A stretch of DNA of 64,000 bases from Ramazzottius varieornatus (taxonomy: Eukaryota > Tardigrada > Eutardigrada > Parachela > Ramazzottiidae), in the NCBI GenBank assembly GCA_001949185.1, contig BDGG01000003.1:1302061-1366060 (forward strand). The letters are read 5' to 3'. Each line of letters opens with the position of its first letter. The stretch's first letter is position 1. Made by a program: the position numbers and the translations under genes. Positions 1-14,639 of this stretch are shown piece by piece. Below the pieces are notes generated by a model. The model had not been told where the DNA came from. It did no database searches and worked only from the letters and a program-made list of their open reading frames with translations.

Positions 1-1892
<1,892 letters not shown>

Positions 1893-2289
1893 TCAAAAGA
1901 CAGAGTTGGCCGGGCCGAACTCAAGCTTGAATCGAACATTGCCGTTCACATAGGCATAATATAGCCAGCTGCACACTGAATGCGCACAGATGACCTCATT
2001 ACCCTACTGTACGTCGCGACTCATCGCGACGAGCTCATCGCCATGCCTGGATACGCTGATATCACCGAAGAATTTCTACCTTGATACCCTGAAGCTCATG
2101 TCTGTGACCGTCCATCCTGTGTGAAGTTGAATTTTCGAAGCGCCAGAGGTGTCGTGTCGCGAGCAATCCATTTAGTCGTATATATAGCAGCTGGGAAATG
2201 GCAACTGCAGCCATGACGCAACACGCCGACGCGAAAAGCACGTATTAATACTGTCATGCGTCTTAAACTTCGCGATTTGCGCCATAGTT

Positions 2290-2407
2290 ACTGTATGCTC
2301 TCCCGAAATTCACATACGTCACTGTTATGGTCACCGTATGAGAACTCTTTCTCTAGTTTTACACTCTGAATGGAGTGACATACGTGAATTTCTGGAGAGT
2401 ATACAGT
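2290..2407. repeat. 118-bp inverted repeat with 34-bp arms
   Basis: Left arm 2290-2323 (starts ACTGTATGCTCTCCCGAAAT) pairs with right arm 2374-2407 with four mismatches. The loop is about 50 bp. The form is that of a small MITE or fold-back element. Neither arm overlaps a plausible gene. Confidence 0.7.
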
Positions 2408-3109
2408 AGCGTGTGCTGCATGCGTCACCATACCCGTTAACTCTGCGTGTACTGTGAAACCAGTTCGCAAAGCTCAAGAAGCCTCACATTCCGCTGGAGC
2501 CAGCAGGATTTGCACGTAGATATTAGACCATGTCATTCAGACCATGTCATCGTCGATCTTGATATCCATGCTTTCACGTGATAGCTGACTCTAGACTCTC
2601 TACAAAGTGTCAGGAAGAAAGGCGAATGATCACTTCCTGGCGCTACGGAAAATCCCTCATGGCACTACTGTACACATGTCGTTGCTTGACCCGGACACTT
2701 TGACTCTCATCTGAACGGTGCGAAACGAAGTTCCGAACATCATACTGGCCGAGAATAGATAAAAAGCGAACTGTCAGAAACAAGTATTCTCCCCCATAAT
2801 TAACGTATTGATATTTGCAGGGCAATTTTGGGCGACAACTGTACAAAGCACTTCGAACAAGTCCCCTCCTTACCTTACAATAATCACCTTTAGAATTCTA
2901 TCCCAAACGGTCTAGATGTGAAATCCAATGCTCCAGTAAAAGATCGACCAGTTTTCGGGTTGACCTGTGCAGTACCGTATGGACTGTAACACTGGTTCAA
3001 CGGTAGACGATCTTCGGGATTTTCTAAAAGCCGAGAAGTGATCATTTCCCTTTCTTCCTTATACTCTGTGGATAGAAGAGTCTCAGCTTAGTAGGAGCAT
3101 GGATATCGT

Positions 3110-3175
3110 GGTCGGCGATTGAGGCACCGTTAGGTACCATAGGTCATGAGAGTGGGGGATTTTCGGGGGCTCTTT
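3110..3175 (-). repeat. Dispersed repeat B, copy 1
   Basis: The reverse complement contains AAAATCCCCCACTCTCATGA followed by CCTATGGTACCTAACGG. It matches 12990-13020 on the plus strand with few differences. This is a short shared core of an unidentified repeat family. Confidence 0.55.
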
Positions 3176-4266
3176 CCCACCGTGGGATACTTGCCAGGTG
3201 TGAGCTAAGGGCCTGAATTTGCCTGGGAACGTAATTCCGTAATTCCAAAATCTATTGATTATTTGGATTATTTTTTCAATCAGTCTGTTCAAATTACCGT
3301 ATATAAGTACTACAGTAAAATACAGGCTAAACATCCATATAATCGTTTCGCAGATATGTTCCGCGTAAACAAGATTTCATAAGAGTGTAAGTGTGTGGAT
3401 CTCATTTTCAAATTTGGCGACGTTTGAATCAAAAGAGGGGCCAACTCTAGAATCGAGAGTCAAATTATAATAGAGAAAGCATGCCGAAATTTTCCAAATT
3501 TTGCTTCAGAACGTACTTTCGGGGGGATGGAACAAGGACGATAAAACAGAGCAAACTACTTGACTGATAGCACGAACGATCGGAACGACAAATGACGCGT
3601 CAAGCAATGGCCATTTCGAGAAAATCGACTGGAAAAGTAAACTGAAGAGCGGGTTTTTATCCTAATAGCACCTAAAGTCATTTCGCTCCATGGAACGGGG
3701 AAGAATGAAATCTTCCAGTATCTAATACCGCGGGCGGTTCGGCTTTGTTCGACCCTAAGACCGTGTATGGATATGACTGTCTGTGATGGCGCTGATGACC
3801 GACCCCCGAGCTTTTTGATGTACCCGCATAACATATGGGGCTGTCCAGGAAAAACTGCAGTTACATCAGTGTTGAGCAGTTATCGGGTTTTCGGTACACG
3901 GCAAAATAAAGTATTCCAGCTGTGCTTGCCGTTGAAGCATCGGTATTCTTCCAGATGTACCGTTAATACGTCCGGTGAAGCGCGGATTAATATGGGTTAC
4001 TTGAGGTATTCGGTAAAACAAATTCTAAGCCGTTGAGAAACACCGCCAAAAATTAAATCGCTATTCATAACAACTGTTACTCAACTAAATTCATTAGACT
4101 GCAAAACTGGAACATACGCTACATTTCCGTGCGGAAATGTAACGAGAGAGATTCTTGGATGTAATTTTGTTGTACACTTTGCTGTCTATCAAGTCACTGC
4201 TTGTAAACACGCGTTCAGACTTTCCCGAGGGTGCAGGGGTAGACGTGAACTGCAGTTCCAGCCTAA

Positions 4267-4410
4267 CGAGGGGATTATGCCTGTCCCCACCTCTTTTTGG
4301 TCAAACTGTCCTGGCGGAACGAGAGAGGAGAGTCTCTTTCAGGATCTGAGCCATGAGCTAAATCCCGCGTCGATCCTGGAACAAACTACAGGGACTCGGG
4401 AGTGACGTCA
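4267..4410 (+). repeat. Left terminal inverted repeat of the Tc5-like element
   Basis: Pairs with 6480-6624 over its full length, from CGAGGGGATT to the inner end GTGACGTCA. Differences are single substitutions and one-base indels. The TAA target duplication abuts its outer end. Confidence 0.88.
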
Positions 4411-4568
4411 AAAGTAGGGCGGTATATAAGCAGAGTAATGAACAATCAAGACTTGATTGTTCGATGGTTGATTCGGTTGTTGATTGAGCCTGTGCTTCCT
4501 GCTCATCAAGTTTTCTGTTGTTTTTCAACCTTCTCTCATTTGCTCATTCATTCCTGCGCTTCTCTGAA

Positions 4569-6386
4569 ATGGAATCCATCAACTTGCTGAATGTTATCAA
4601 GCTGCTGTAATGGGACTACAAACTGCACTACCGTATCGACGACTTTCCAAGCGAAGCTGACAGGCAGTTCAAGGACATCGTTAAAGGTAATCTTGCTGTG
4701 CACTGGAGCTCAAAAACAAAAAAGATACTAATTTGATTCGTAATCTTTCCTAGATTTCATCGACTCGAAGATCACCCAAAGTGTTACTCCTGTGTATGCC
4801 GTTGAAGAAGACCTCCAGTATGATCTGCAGATCCGCGTCGAGTCATTTTCAAGATTACGAAGCATCTGTTGTCCAGTGCAACCTGCTGAATGGCCGGAGT
4901 GAAGCTGACTTCGACGTTACGGAACCTGATAGACTGCTTGAGCCTGTTTCTAGCGGAACTGAACCTTCTCCCCATGAGCTATACATCCCACGACTTCCTA
5001 ACCCCAAGCTTCCAGTGGATCAGTTAGTCAACTTGGAGTACAAGAAACGTGCGATTACATACTGGAGAAACGCCGTGAAGAAGAAGCGTCTCACGTTGGC
5101 CACTGTTCGGAGAAGTTTTGGTAAAGTAACCAGCATACAGCAGCTGTACGACTGGGAAAAGCAGGTAGTGGAAGGCGGTTCCAGGCTGGACAAGTTGAAG
5201 GCTCTACGTTTGGATGTCGGTAAGCAGTTCTTCCTCGCTAAAAGGACAAGCAAGTGGTCAAGGATTTGGACTTACGTCGATGGGCTCTCACTGCGAACGA
5301 AACGGTGAACTTGGCCGGTTTCACTGCTTCCCCAGACTGGATCGGAAAACTCAAACGGTACCAACAGTTTTTGTGCTTCGATTTCCTTCAAAAACGAAAT
5401 TAATATTTTCTAGATATTATGGGATCGTTGACCGGAAAATAACCAAGTTCATCATCAAGAAATCCATACAAGAAGCGCCTCACGTCAAGGAAAGTACTGA
5501 AGCCTGCGTTGCGCTTGTCAGATCAAGGATCGCAGAGTACGGGTTAGACTGTCTGTGGAATGCGGATCAGTCAGGCTTTGAATATGAGATGAGACCAGGA
5601 AGAACTTTGGAAACTGCTGGAGTAAAACACGTGGAAGCGATCACCCAGTCGGAGAATTCCATGACACATAGCTACACTGTGATGATGGCGGTCTCCCCGG
5701 GCAGGCGTAAGTTTCCTGTTCTTTTCCTAACGCTGAAGGAAGAGAAAGGAGTGTTTGGTCCAATCGTGTCGAGAACGATGTTCAAGGCTGATAATCGGTA
5801 TGTCACTGCTTCGACATCCGGGAAGATGACCAAGAAGCTCTACTTACAGTGGTCAGAAAAAGTTCTTTTCCCTCATATGGAAGAGCGGTGCATTTTCTTG
5901 GCCGACGCGTGGAAGACCTTCACCGATCAAGATTCTGTGATTGAACTGAAACCGGAAGAGCTGGAGTACGAAATGCTGACCACCCCTCCGAAAGTTACCG
6001 GTCAAATTCAACCGTTGGATGTGTTATGCTTTAGGATGTACAAAGGCTGCTTCAAGAAGATATCCGACTTTGTCTTTTTGCACGATTTACCCGTTCAAGT
6101 GCATCATCGCGATGTGATTTTGAGATTGCACGCTTTGCTGTATCAACAGTTTCAGTCGCCCAGGTTCGAAAATTTGATAGCTGAAGCTTGGCATAAGTCG
6201 GGATATACCGACGAACGTTTCATGTATGTTAATCCAGCCAAGTTTATGTTTGATAAGCTGAAAGGCAGTTGTCTTCACGAGAACTGCAGAGACATTGTTC
6301 TTCTGGTTGGCGGGTGGTGCAAGGCCCGTCTTTGCTTCCATCACTTTTATGACGCTTATCATTTCTGTACTATCTATTTGCCGTAA
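4569..6386 (+). pseudogene. Tc5/pogo-type DDE transposase, disrupted
   Basis: Transposases of this type cut and paste the element by a DDE/D catalytic core. The C-terminal half is open: WNADQSGFEYEM (first acidic residue, about 5560), IFLADAW (second, about 5895) and GQIQPLDVLCFRMYKGCF (third, about 6005). Upstream, DLDLRRWALTANE followed by TASPDWIGKLKRYYGIVDRK (about 5265-5430) is a CENP-B-like helix-turn-helix region, joined across a 50-60 bp intron ending TTTTCTAG at about 5414. Damage: an in-frame TAA in the possible first exon (about 4608), a frame change near 4845, and a one-base loss in an A run near 5240. The start at 4569 is a guess. An intron at about 4687-4754 joins the first two coding pieces. 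Confidence 0.75.
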
Positions 6387-6479
6387 CAAGTTTGTTTACT
6401 GATGGGCTTCAGGGTTTGTTTGTTAGGTCTAACGTGGACCTACGAGACAGCACGTTTCTACGCTATTGGCATAAATTTC

Positions 6480-6624
6480 TGACGTCACTCCCGAGTCCCT
6501 GTAGTTCGTTCCAGGATCGACGCGGGATTTAGCTCACGGGCTCAGATCCTAGAAGAGACTCTCCTCTCTCGTTCCGCCAGGACAGTTTGACCAATAAGAG
6601 GTGGGGACAGGCATAATCCCCTCG
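6480..6624 (-). repeat. Right terminal inverted repeat of the Tc5-like element
   Basis: Reverse complement of 4267-4410 with few mismatches. It ends at CCCCTCG and is followed by the TAA target duplication. Confidence 0.88.
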
Positions 6625-6627
6625 TAA

Positions 6628-9600
6628 AAAGTCTGTTGTTATAAGAACTAACACAAGAAATCAAGTCAGCATACCCACAGGCAGTGGGTGCACCAACTGG
6701 TCATGTATACGGAGCGCACATGGGCCCACTCATGTAGTAGACGTGCACGTTTGGCCTGTATTCATGTTTACGCACACGAATCGATGGGCTTTTCGTTTCC
6801 ACCAAGAACCGTGCGCAATTGTGGGGAAGGCAGACTGCGCTAGACTAATTTTCCGAGTTTTCTGCTGTACTTCCGGTATTTGCCGGCAAGCTTGAGCAGC
6901 CGCTGGTACAGGGTAATTACCTGAGATACCTCCCGTAAGGTATCCTTATCGCATCTCAGTACTCTGTCAAACATCGTTACTCCGAAATCGGTACCAGTTA
7001 CAGGTATTACCGGACTGCTGCTTCCCGCATCTTCCGATTGCACTCTCAAGCCATCTGCCGGGTTCCAGAGTGACGTTCTTTTCCAGTTGATACGACGTTG
7101 TGCCTTGCAGCGTGATTCAGCTTCACAGCTGATCTCGCGTGCAAGGCCTGGTGCTGACAGCCTTCCGAACTTTGGTTGCTTCTTTCGCGGTTCAGAGCCG
7201 GATGTTTTCGCGAGACTTCCGTGTTCATACGGACTGAGACAGCTCCCCGTAATATTGATCCTTCACCATCAGTGTTGCGGGTCCCTTATGTTAGGTTTAG
7301 ACCCAGGTTCCGAAGCATTTGGGTAATCTATGAGGTGTCGAGGATCTTCTTGCCGGATGGTTCTTGTAAGTCGGATGTCTCTTCCTGTACCTCCTCCTCT
7401 TCATCTTTCTTTCAGGGATTTGTGGCCAGGGCACGTCAGGCAACGCCGAACCTGACTCGAGAGATCGATAGCTTCTCGTGGGGTGTTACGCTGACTCCGT
7501 TAACACAGGGTAATACCGATACCGCGTCCGGCACTGCAGTTACATTTCGCTATGCCTCATGTTTCAGTTACACATCTGTTTTTTCTCGTACCTTGACAGC
7601 GGTCTGGCTCGACTTCCTCCTACCATAAATTAGTCGCTGGCCATCCTTCTTTCATCCAGAGCTGAGGTTAAACTCAAACGTACAACGGGAAGAGACTCCA
7701 TGATTTCCTCTAGTACGTTGAGTTTTAAAAGAACTTCCCTTCATATTCCTTATAAGAATTTTCTCAATGAATTACTTCCCAGCCTCGGCTCTGTCTTGGA
7801 GTATTACCCATAAGTTGCTTTCACTTCGTTGCAAAACGTTCGCGAGATCCAACGACCACAAAATTTCTGGTGAACGCAGCTTGAAACTTATTGAATCCCC
7901 TATGTATTTGCGGAAAAACTGAGCTGTGGCACTGATATCGTTCGGTGTCACGCGTACGCTTGGAATGTGCAGTTAAAATCAACAATCAAGTTAGACCCAC
8001 GTCCTTATCTACCGAGGTAGGAGAACGCCACGTGACCCAACATGAATCAGTGAAATAGCAAAATTGTTAGTCACGCCAACAAACGGTACCTCAGCACCAG
8101 AAAGACATTCTCGAGACCTGGAAGTCGGTGGATCGACTCGTGATCCGCGTTACATTTTCTAATATTTATAACTAGAATTAATAACTAGTATTATTTTTCG
8201 GCGCAGTAAGCCAAAACATGAGATGACCCAAATTTCAGCGGGAACTGTCGTCGCAGAAAGATACGTAAAAGGGTGTGCAGCCTACTTGGATGGTCCATCT
8301 CAAAGTGCAGCAGTGATCGGCTGCAGAGCTTGTGAAAACGTTCGACGCGCAATTGCGCGGAGATGTGACTTTCATTGTGCGGTTGATTCATCCAAGCAAA
8401 CAGAACAGCACGCTCTGGGCATTGACTTTTGCTCGAAGCTTCTACCGATCATGCGAGTTAGTTTCTTCTCCTTTTCCATCGTTTTGTTTCCAAATTCGCT
8501 GAGAGATACTGGATAAGTCGCGGTCGAAACTACGAAATTAAACGAGCGAAGGCTGAAAAATCTCGAACCAAATTGCAATATGTACCGTGGGTCGGTATAC
8601 CTGGTTGGGCTTCTTGGTCACGCTATCTTTCAGTTACTTCGCGGATGAAAACCTTTCAAAACTTTAACTTCGCTTTCCGTTCGGTAACTCAATATTCCGC
8701 ACGACAAGAATTTGGTAGATAATAGTACCGTACTCCAAATGGCAGCCAAGTGGTTTCACGAAAATTTCCAAACAAATTCTTGAGGGGCGGGGGCGTTTCG
8801 ACAGTTCAATTTGTTGTAGTCAACCATGCCGTTACCGGGTTTCGGTATCAGAAGCCTAGACTGTCTGGCGTGCACTGCAAGACACAGCAGCTTTTGCCTT
8901 AACGCCTTGCCTATCGATAAACGGCCAGCACAATTCGGGCAATGCATACTCTAGATCAATGTTCGTTGGCAAATCTGCTAGACCTGTATTTACTGACCGA
9001 AAGTAGACTTGTCTGGCGAGTATGCCGGAATGAGCCGTGGATAAAGGTCTAGAGAAGGACAATGTTGACTTATAAATCCAACGTGATTACTCGATAACTA
9101 ATCGCAAAGGAAAGGCGCACAGCGATAGAGGCTGACCGTTGGAGAAATCTTCGGCTCAGTGGAGCTGACGGTTCATAAAGCTGAGAAAGATGGGGAGCCG
9201 TGGCGCTTCTTTGACGCGAAATACAAAAAGTCTGTCAAAAGACTGCATCAAAAGGCGCACCACCCATCAGGACGCTGACCGCTAGTGCCAAAGGGAGGAG
9301 CGTGAACCGTGGGTGTTCCTCGCGAAGGTCGGAGACTCAGAACTTGTTGTTCCAGGCTATACGCCGCCGTAACGACCACCAGCACCTGCGTATGACGTAA
9401 ACACCGTGACTGCATTACGTAATTAGTGTCACTCAATGTTAAGCCAAAAAGTTCAGAGCAATAAGCAATATCGGAATTGGCTATGTGGTATGACGTCACA
9501 ACCGACTGAGCCACCCTCCAACTTTTCCCATTGGGCGAAAACATTTGGCCGAAAATCTCCTTTTTCGCTTGTTTATTTCGCCAGTCTTGGAGGCAAAGAA

Positions 9601-9890
9601 GTAGGTAAACCACATTTTGTGTCATCCTCTTAACACTGAATTTGCAGTTCAGAATGCTGCGAACTACCGCGTTTCATCACGAGTTTCGAACTCGAAGAAA
9701 CGTTGTGCACGGCATAGCTATGAATGTGCTTTTCGCGTCCCACTAGAAGGTAATGTATTCCCTCTATAGTTTCGCGCAGTCACAAGACGCGCTAGTAAAT
9801 TGACTCTGCCAAGGTTTTACCGTACAATTGGCTGGTTATCTGATTATCGCCTGTTTCCGTTCCACTTTTTGCACGGTTTCTTGTTTCTGA
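6628..9890. other. Gene-poor stretch, no supported gene
   Basis: Open frames here are under 150 codons, overlap on both strands and match no family I recognise. The frame at 7176-7628 (+) and the basic frame at 6840-7049 (-) are the longest with any protein-like composition, but both lack a start context or partner exons. The stretch may be decayed repeats. Confidence 0.5.
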
Positions 9891-11350
9891 ATGTCTGAAT
9901 CGAAGCATGTGTTAGGTTTCTTATCGCAACGGCTTGTGGAACTCATAGATATTAGTCACTCTGCTGAGGAAACGATCCGTCATGTCGGTGCCTTGGAAAG
10001 GTGGGAGGGAAGCCTTCGGAGTTATGCTCGAGCAATCGGAATTCCGGAATCGACACTGTGTGTTCGGAAGTAAGGACTGTCTCCACTTTTTCTCGGAACC
10101 ACGAGTGTTCCTTCAATGAATTTTGCAATTCTTGGGTCGAACTGTGCAAAGAAGACGGTTCACCCTGAGCTCGACGAAGAAGTGTACAGCCGATATCGAG
10201 ACCGCCTTTCAAACCAGCTCAAGACTTCGATTTGATGAGCATGCCTCTTGCCGTTGCTACTGAAAGAGGCGTACCGGGTGCAGGACTTCGAAAGAACGGG
10301 CACAAATGTTCACAAAATGACACGGAATTGTTCGGTGACTGGAATCTACAACGAAGATTGGCCGAAAGTTCGTGAAAACAGATGAAGACAAGGTGAGAAA
10401 CGTGCTTACTACGGTATCCCACGTGACGGTATGAAAATTTTTCTTGAAGCATTGTTGCTCACTCTGGCATAACGATTTTTAACATCATGCGCAAACTAAC
10501 TGGCCATTTGGCGTTTCTTTCTGCAGATCCAAGAGGAGGTTTTTCTACACAGCATTCTCGAAGCTGTCTTCATAAAGGAGTCTCGTTCTTACTGAATCAA
10601 GAACATGGATCGGACTTCCTTCAGACTGCAAAAGGGCTACAAAAAGATGTTGTATTCTAAAGGAGCAAAGGAAATTCCAGTAGTCCAGCTTCTAGGCGAA
10701 CCAAGAATATCTGTCGGTTTGCCTCACAATCTGCGCCGACTGCTCAAAATGCCCTGCCTCCATCGTGTTTGAGGGCAACAAAGAGGCCGGAGAGCTTTCC
10801 TCAAGGATTCTGAACAAGTTTATCATTCCCGAAAACCTCCGTATCTACAATACTCGTTAGGAATGGTGAAATTCCGTTTTGATCAGTTCTGGAGCGAAAA
10901 ACTGTTCGACGAAAGACATAACGTTGGTACTTTGGTTCGGTATCGCGCACCAGCTCAAAATAGCTTTGAAAGTCAGGTCTTACTGCAATACCTTGACATC
11001 GAAGACGAGTTCATTCCAGCAGGACTCATAGGCACCCATCAACCTCTTGATGTAGGCGTCTCTTGAAGCCAGGCCGTCGAGTTTGTTTTATGGATTTTTT
11101 TCCGCAAGCTCGGGAAAAATTAAGGTTTCTACAGCAGAAAATGCTTTCGTTGAAGCTCAAATCCTGCCAGTCTTTGCACGTATCAGCTACTCAGGAGGGA
11201 TTTTGGATAGTCCTGATGAGTTAGACGCGTCTTTCGAGTGTAGTTCCACTTCGCTGCAAGATTCTTTCACAGATGACTACAGCGTTACTGTGCACGATGA
11301 TCGACTAGCAAGTCAGACGAAGAGACTTTTCTGTTCCCGGCGGTTTTAGT
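9891..11350 (+). pseudogene. Decayed pogo/jerky-type transposase remnant
   Basis: The best signal is at about 11015-11060: EFIPAGLIGTHQPLDVGVS, closely resembling the IPxGxTxxxQPLDVxxNKPFK block of pogo/jerky/Tc5 transposases that holds the third catalytic aspartate. Upstream in-frame sequence (10863-11010) and VFEGNKEAGELSSRILNKF (about 10765) would fit the preceding core region. A possible helix-turn-helix piece, ARAIGIPESTL, lies at about 10030. Stops and frame changes interrupt the region throughout and no terminal inverted repeats were found. It is older than the 4.3-6.6 kb element and differs from it in sequence. Confidence 0.5.
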
Positions 11351-11560
11351 TCACTTACGTGTAATATGACTGCGCGAAACCACGCCACAGCTCTTCGGCA
11401 AAGTGTGCCACCACCAGAACCAGCTAACACCCGGGTGTTGGCAGTTGGTAGTTTTCCGAAACCAGGTGCCCACTTACCGTTCCGGTTTCGAACTCCTCAG
11501 ACTGCCCTGGATGGACTCAGACGAATTTACCCATAAGTACGTAATCAGGTAATCAACCTA

Positions 11561-11885
11561 ACCGTGTGTGATACTGCACATTAATGCTCGACTGATTGAC
11601 AGCTGACCGTTGATTGGCCCGTCTGCCGCGTGCTCACTACCAGGGACGGATTCACGCGTACGACTGTGTAGAGGATCGTACATACTGAGGATCAGAGATC
11701 CTATCAGTTGATCTTCCCCCGTAGCGGGATGATCGAAAGCGGATCTTAACTTTCTAAAACGGCCAAGTTGACCCGCCTCGCGAACTAACAACTATGGCCG
11801 TAAAAGAATCCATAAAAAATGTTGGATGGGTTGGCCAGGAGGCTAAAAGTACCACCCATCGGTAGATGAGACAGAGCTTAGAGTC
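11561..11885 (-). repeat. Dispersed repeat A, copy 1
   Basis: Read on the minus strand it starts CTAAGCTCTGTCTCATCTAC. It then shares GATCATCCCGCTACGGGG, a GGATCTCTGATCCTC block and a TCGTAC block with the plus-strand copy at 14284-14620. Similarity is patchy, so the copies are old. No coding capacity is recognisable. Confidence 0.6.
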
Positions 11886-14283
11886 AGGAAAAGACAAGAA
11901 AACGTGGGTGGATACCAACAGGTATTAATTCAGACGAATAACGAAGCGGATAGCCACTCTGAAAAGCTGACTGGTCGTGCAGTAGACATTTTGGGGTCGA
12001 ATGCTTATCATTTCGACTTTCCGTACTCGTATTGTTAAAGGGATGGAAAGGCGTGGAAACCCAGGCTGTCGGATGGCTAGACAGAACAGTGTCAAGACAG
12101 AGACGGCTCGGTTTTTCTCGAACCATTTGGTACCTCTCAGGTGACCATATCGTCATTCAACACCGAATATGACTGGTATTTGGTTTGATTGCTTTCGGAG
12201 TCGCAACGGGAATAAGATCTGTTTTTGACAACTAGTTTCAGTGACGATTACAAAACCAACTGAAAACGAAGACTATCTGTCCTAATCTCACCAAACTAAA
12301 TCTGTCCCCTTGACCTCAAAGAATGGCTTCGAAAACCGGTAGTCCAACAAAAGCTCAGAGGTTGTTCAGTAGCCACAGGCTACTGAGCAACTCATGGCCA
12401 GATCACTCGAAGCGTCGAGCCGGAGCCGTTGAACGATCGACCGACATAGCCGTAGCGACCCTCATTAAAACGGACACAGATACTGCGAACTGCACACGCA
12501 AAATAACTTCAAAATCCCGACCCGGACCCGGAAGCAGTCCGGAGAGGTACTGCAACGATCACGCCTGTCTTCTGGGTTTTGTGGAAACTGTTATCTTTTC
12601 TTGGACATGAACGGACCAGGAAAATACGAATCCAGCAGATTCGCCACGGACCATTAATCTACAGTACGCGCCGCCCCTTCTTGGTCGACCATTGATCGAC
12701 AAGCAAGGCATTGATCACCGCTGTCACACTTTATGCCACATCACAACGCTCGGGAAAATTTTTATCCAAAGCCTAATATGTGTACCACCATACAGAAACG
12801 AGCGGTATATTGGTTTCATCAAAGCGTTCCACTACAAAAAGTTCCAAAACCTTCCCTGAACCTGGGAAGATTTTCTTCACCCGGTTCCCTGATGATTCTG
12901 GGCTGCCCTTCGGGTTTTTGTTGTTTGTCGAGATTCCCGAGTTCTTCCGAGCAGGAGCCCCCCGAAGGGGCAAAGCCCTGGAAAATCCCCCACTCACATG
13001 ACCTATGGTGCCTAACGGAGCCTCTGGAATGGTCCTTTTCAAATCTGAAAACAGTTGCTTTGATATTTACGTCTCCGAAGCATGCCAGCTGCGCATACTT
13101 GTCTGACAATACGTTTTTACTGGAAAATCGCAGTGCAGCCCGGTCGCTCGAAATGTGTACAAACGCCTTCGGTTTCAGTTTAGGGCCTGCTGAACATTCA
13201 CCGAACAGCATACCAAGCTAAGGTCTGAAAATTACGTCACACATACGTTACACCATGCTTTGACAGGGGTAATCAAGTAACCAAGTCGCACATCTCCTTC
13301 TGTGTGGGCATGGTGAGCAGTGCCGTTAACTATGAATGATTTTCATGGCCAGAATTCGAAAATTTTGTACACATTTCGAGCGACTGGACTGTAACATCCT
13401 ATTACTCACGGCCTTATCGTTGGCCACGTGATTGCACCGTGCATCTGTTTTAAAATGCGATTACGATTACTTCAAAGTTCAGACTCATGTACTTGTGATG
13501 ACGTTGTGGATCTTTCATTAACCAACGGTGACCATATATTTTGGTTTGCGGCGACGTTTCTACTTGGATTGCATTCCAAAAAAATATGACACGGACAGAT
13601 AGCGCCATCTTTTTACGGTACGACAGACTATAGCTGTTATAATCATACTGTCATTCGTGACTTTGAGCGCTGGCGTTCTTCGGCTAGACCCCTAGACCTG
13701 CAGACCCGGAAAAACTGTTTCAGTGAGACAACTCACTCGCTGAACATAACATGTTCGAAATGAAAGCAGATGACTATCTTCTTGATACGTAATGTGTGAC
13801 AGACAGCTGGACTATTGACCCATTGACAAAACGGAAGGCCTTGTTCGATCTTGCCTCGCAGCTCGCTGATTGCTATATCATTGTCCCGCATTTAAAAGTC
13901 CGTCAATGGCAATAAGGTGAGTCAATGCACACCGTCAGTACGGTTTCGACGCCTCACAGTTCTCTAATGACGGTACTAATGTAAACCACAATAGCAAAGT
14001 TATTTTTACACTAAGCTCATAGAAAACTCATTCCAGCGCACAGGGATAACGCACAAAGAAATCTCGATGCACGCATTAACCTCGAGGCCTGAATGCTCTA
14101 GATCTGGGCGTGATGCTTCATGGCACTCGCTGGCTACGTCAAAATACGCGCCAAATATTTTCACGTCCGAGAATATCTCCTAGCACTGCCCTGATAAATG
14201 TTTCGCGCGTATGCTGACAAGGGCTTTACGCCAGTCGGTCAACTCCGTTCCTGAAACAATTGAAGTAGAAGGACAAAGAAAGT
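11886..14283. other. Gene-poor stretch
   Basis: Apart from repeat B copy 2, I see no gene, RNA gene or repeat structure I can support. The 162-codon frame at 12733-13221 overlaps that repeat and has frames of similar length on the other strand, so it is not called. Confidence 0.5.
12965..13030 (+). repeat. Dispersed repeat B, copy 2
   Basis: Contains GGAAAATCCCCCACTCACAT followed by GACCTATGGTGCCTAACGG. This matches the minus strand at 3110-3175. Confidence 0.55.
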
Positions 14284-14620
14284 TGTCTCTCTAAGCTCTG
14301 TTTCACCAACATAGACCCCAAGACTTTCCAAAAGGTGAGCTTCCTGCAGACTATTTCTTCCCAGATTTGGCTTTGAATGTTCAAACAGGTCGATCGGCTA
14401 TCAAATGGCCGTTCCAGAAAGTTGAGATTACTTCTTGATCATCCCGCTACCGGGGAGGATCAGCTGATGAGATCTTTGATCCTCGTGATGTAGGACCCTG
14501 TACGGAGTCGTACACGTAGACCAAGCCTGGGTACACGCGTGCAGCTGTTCCAGTCAATCAAGGTGTATTTGAAATCAAAATGGGTAATGCCTCTTGATCA
14601 GACGATTAAGGATTGAAACA
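14284..14620 (+). repeat. Dispersed repeat A, copy 2 (left arm of inverted pair)
   Basis: Starts near CTAAGCTCTGTTTCACCAAC, with ATAGACCCCAAGACTTTCCA following, and ends near AATGGGTAATGCCTCTTGAT. The same blocks recur in reverse order on the minus strand at 14640-14862, so the two copies face each other around about 14625. Confidence 0.7.
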
Positions 14621-14639
14621 TGCAACGATAACGACGATT

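Larger units (their letters stand above)
4267..6624 (+). mobile_element. Tc5/pogo-like DNA transposon with long terminal inverted repeats
   Basis: The element is 2,358 bp and bounded by inverted repeats of about 144 bp (4267-4410 and 6480-6624) that begin CGAGGGGATTATGCCTGTCC and differ at only a few positions. The flanks are TAA at 4264-4266 and TAA at 6625-6627, a 3-bp target duplication fitting the TNA type of Tc5-like elements. The interior carries a DDE-type transposase coding region in the same orientation, now disrupted. The close match of the two ends suggests a fairly recent insertion. The transposase damage suggests it is no longer autonomous. Confidence 0.88.

Noticed and set aside
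12733-13221. 162-codon plus-strand frame
   Set aside because: It overlaps a dispersed repeat, has long frames on the opposite strand over the same bases, and matches no family.
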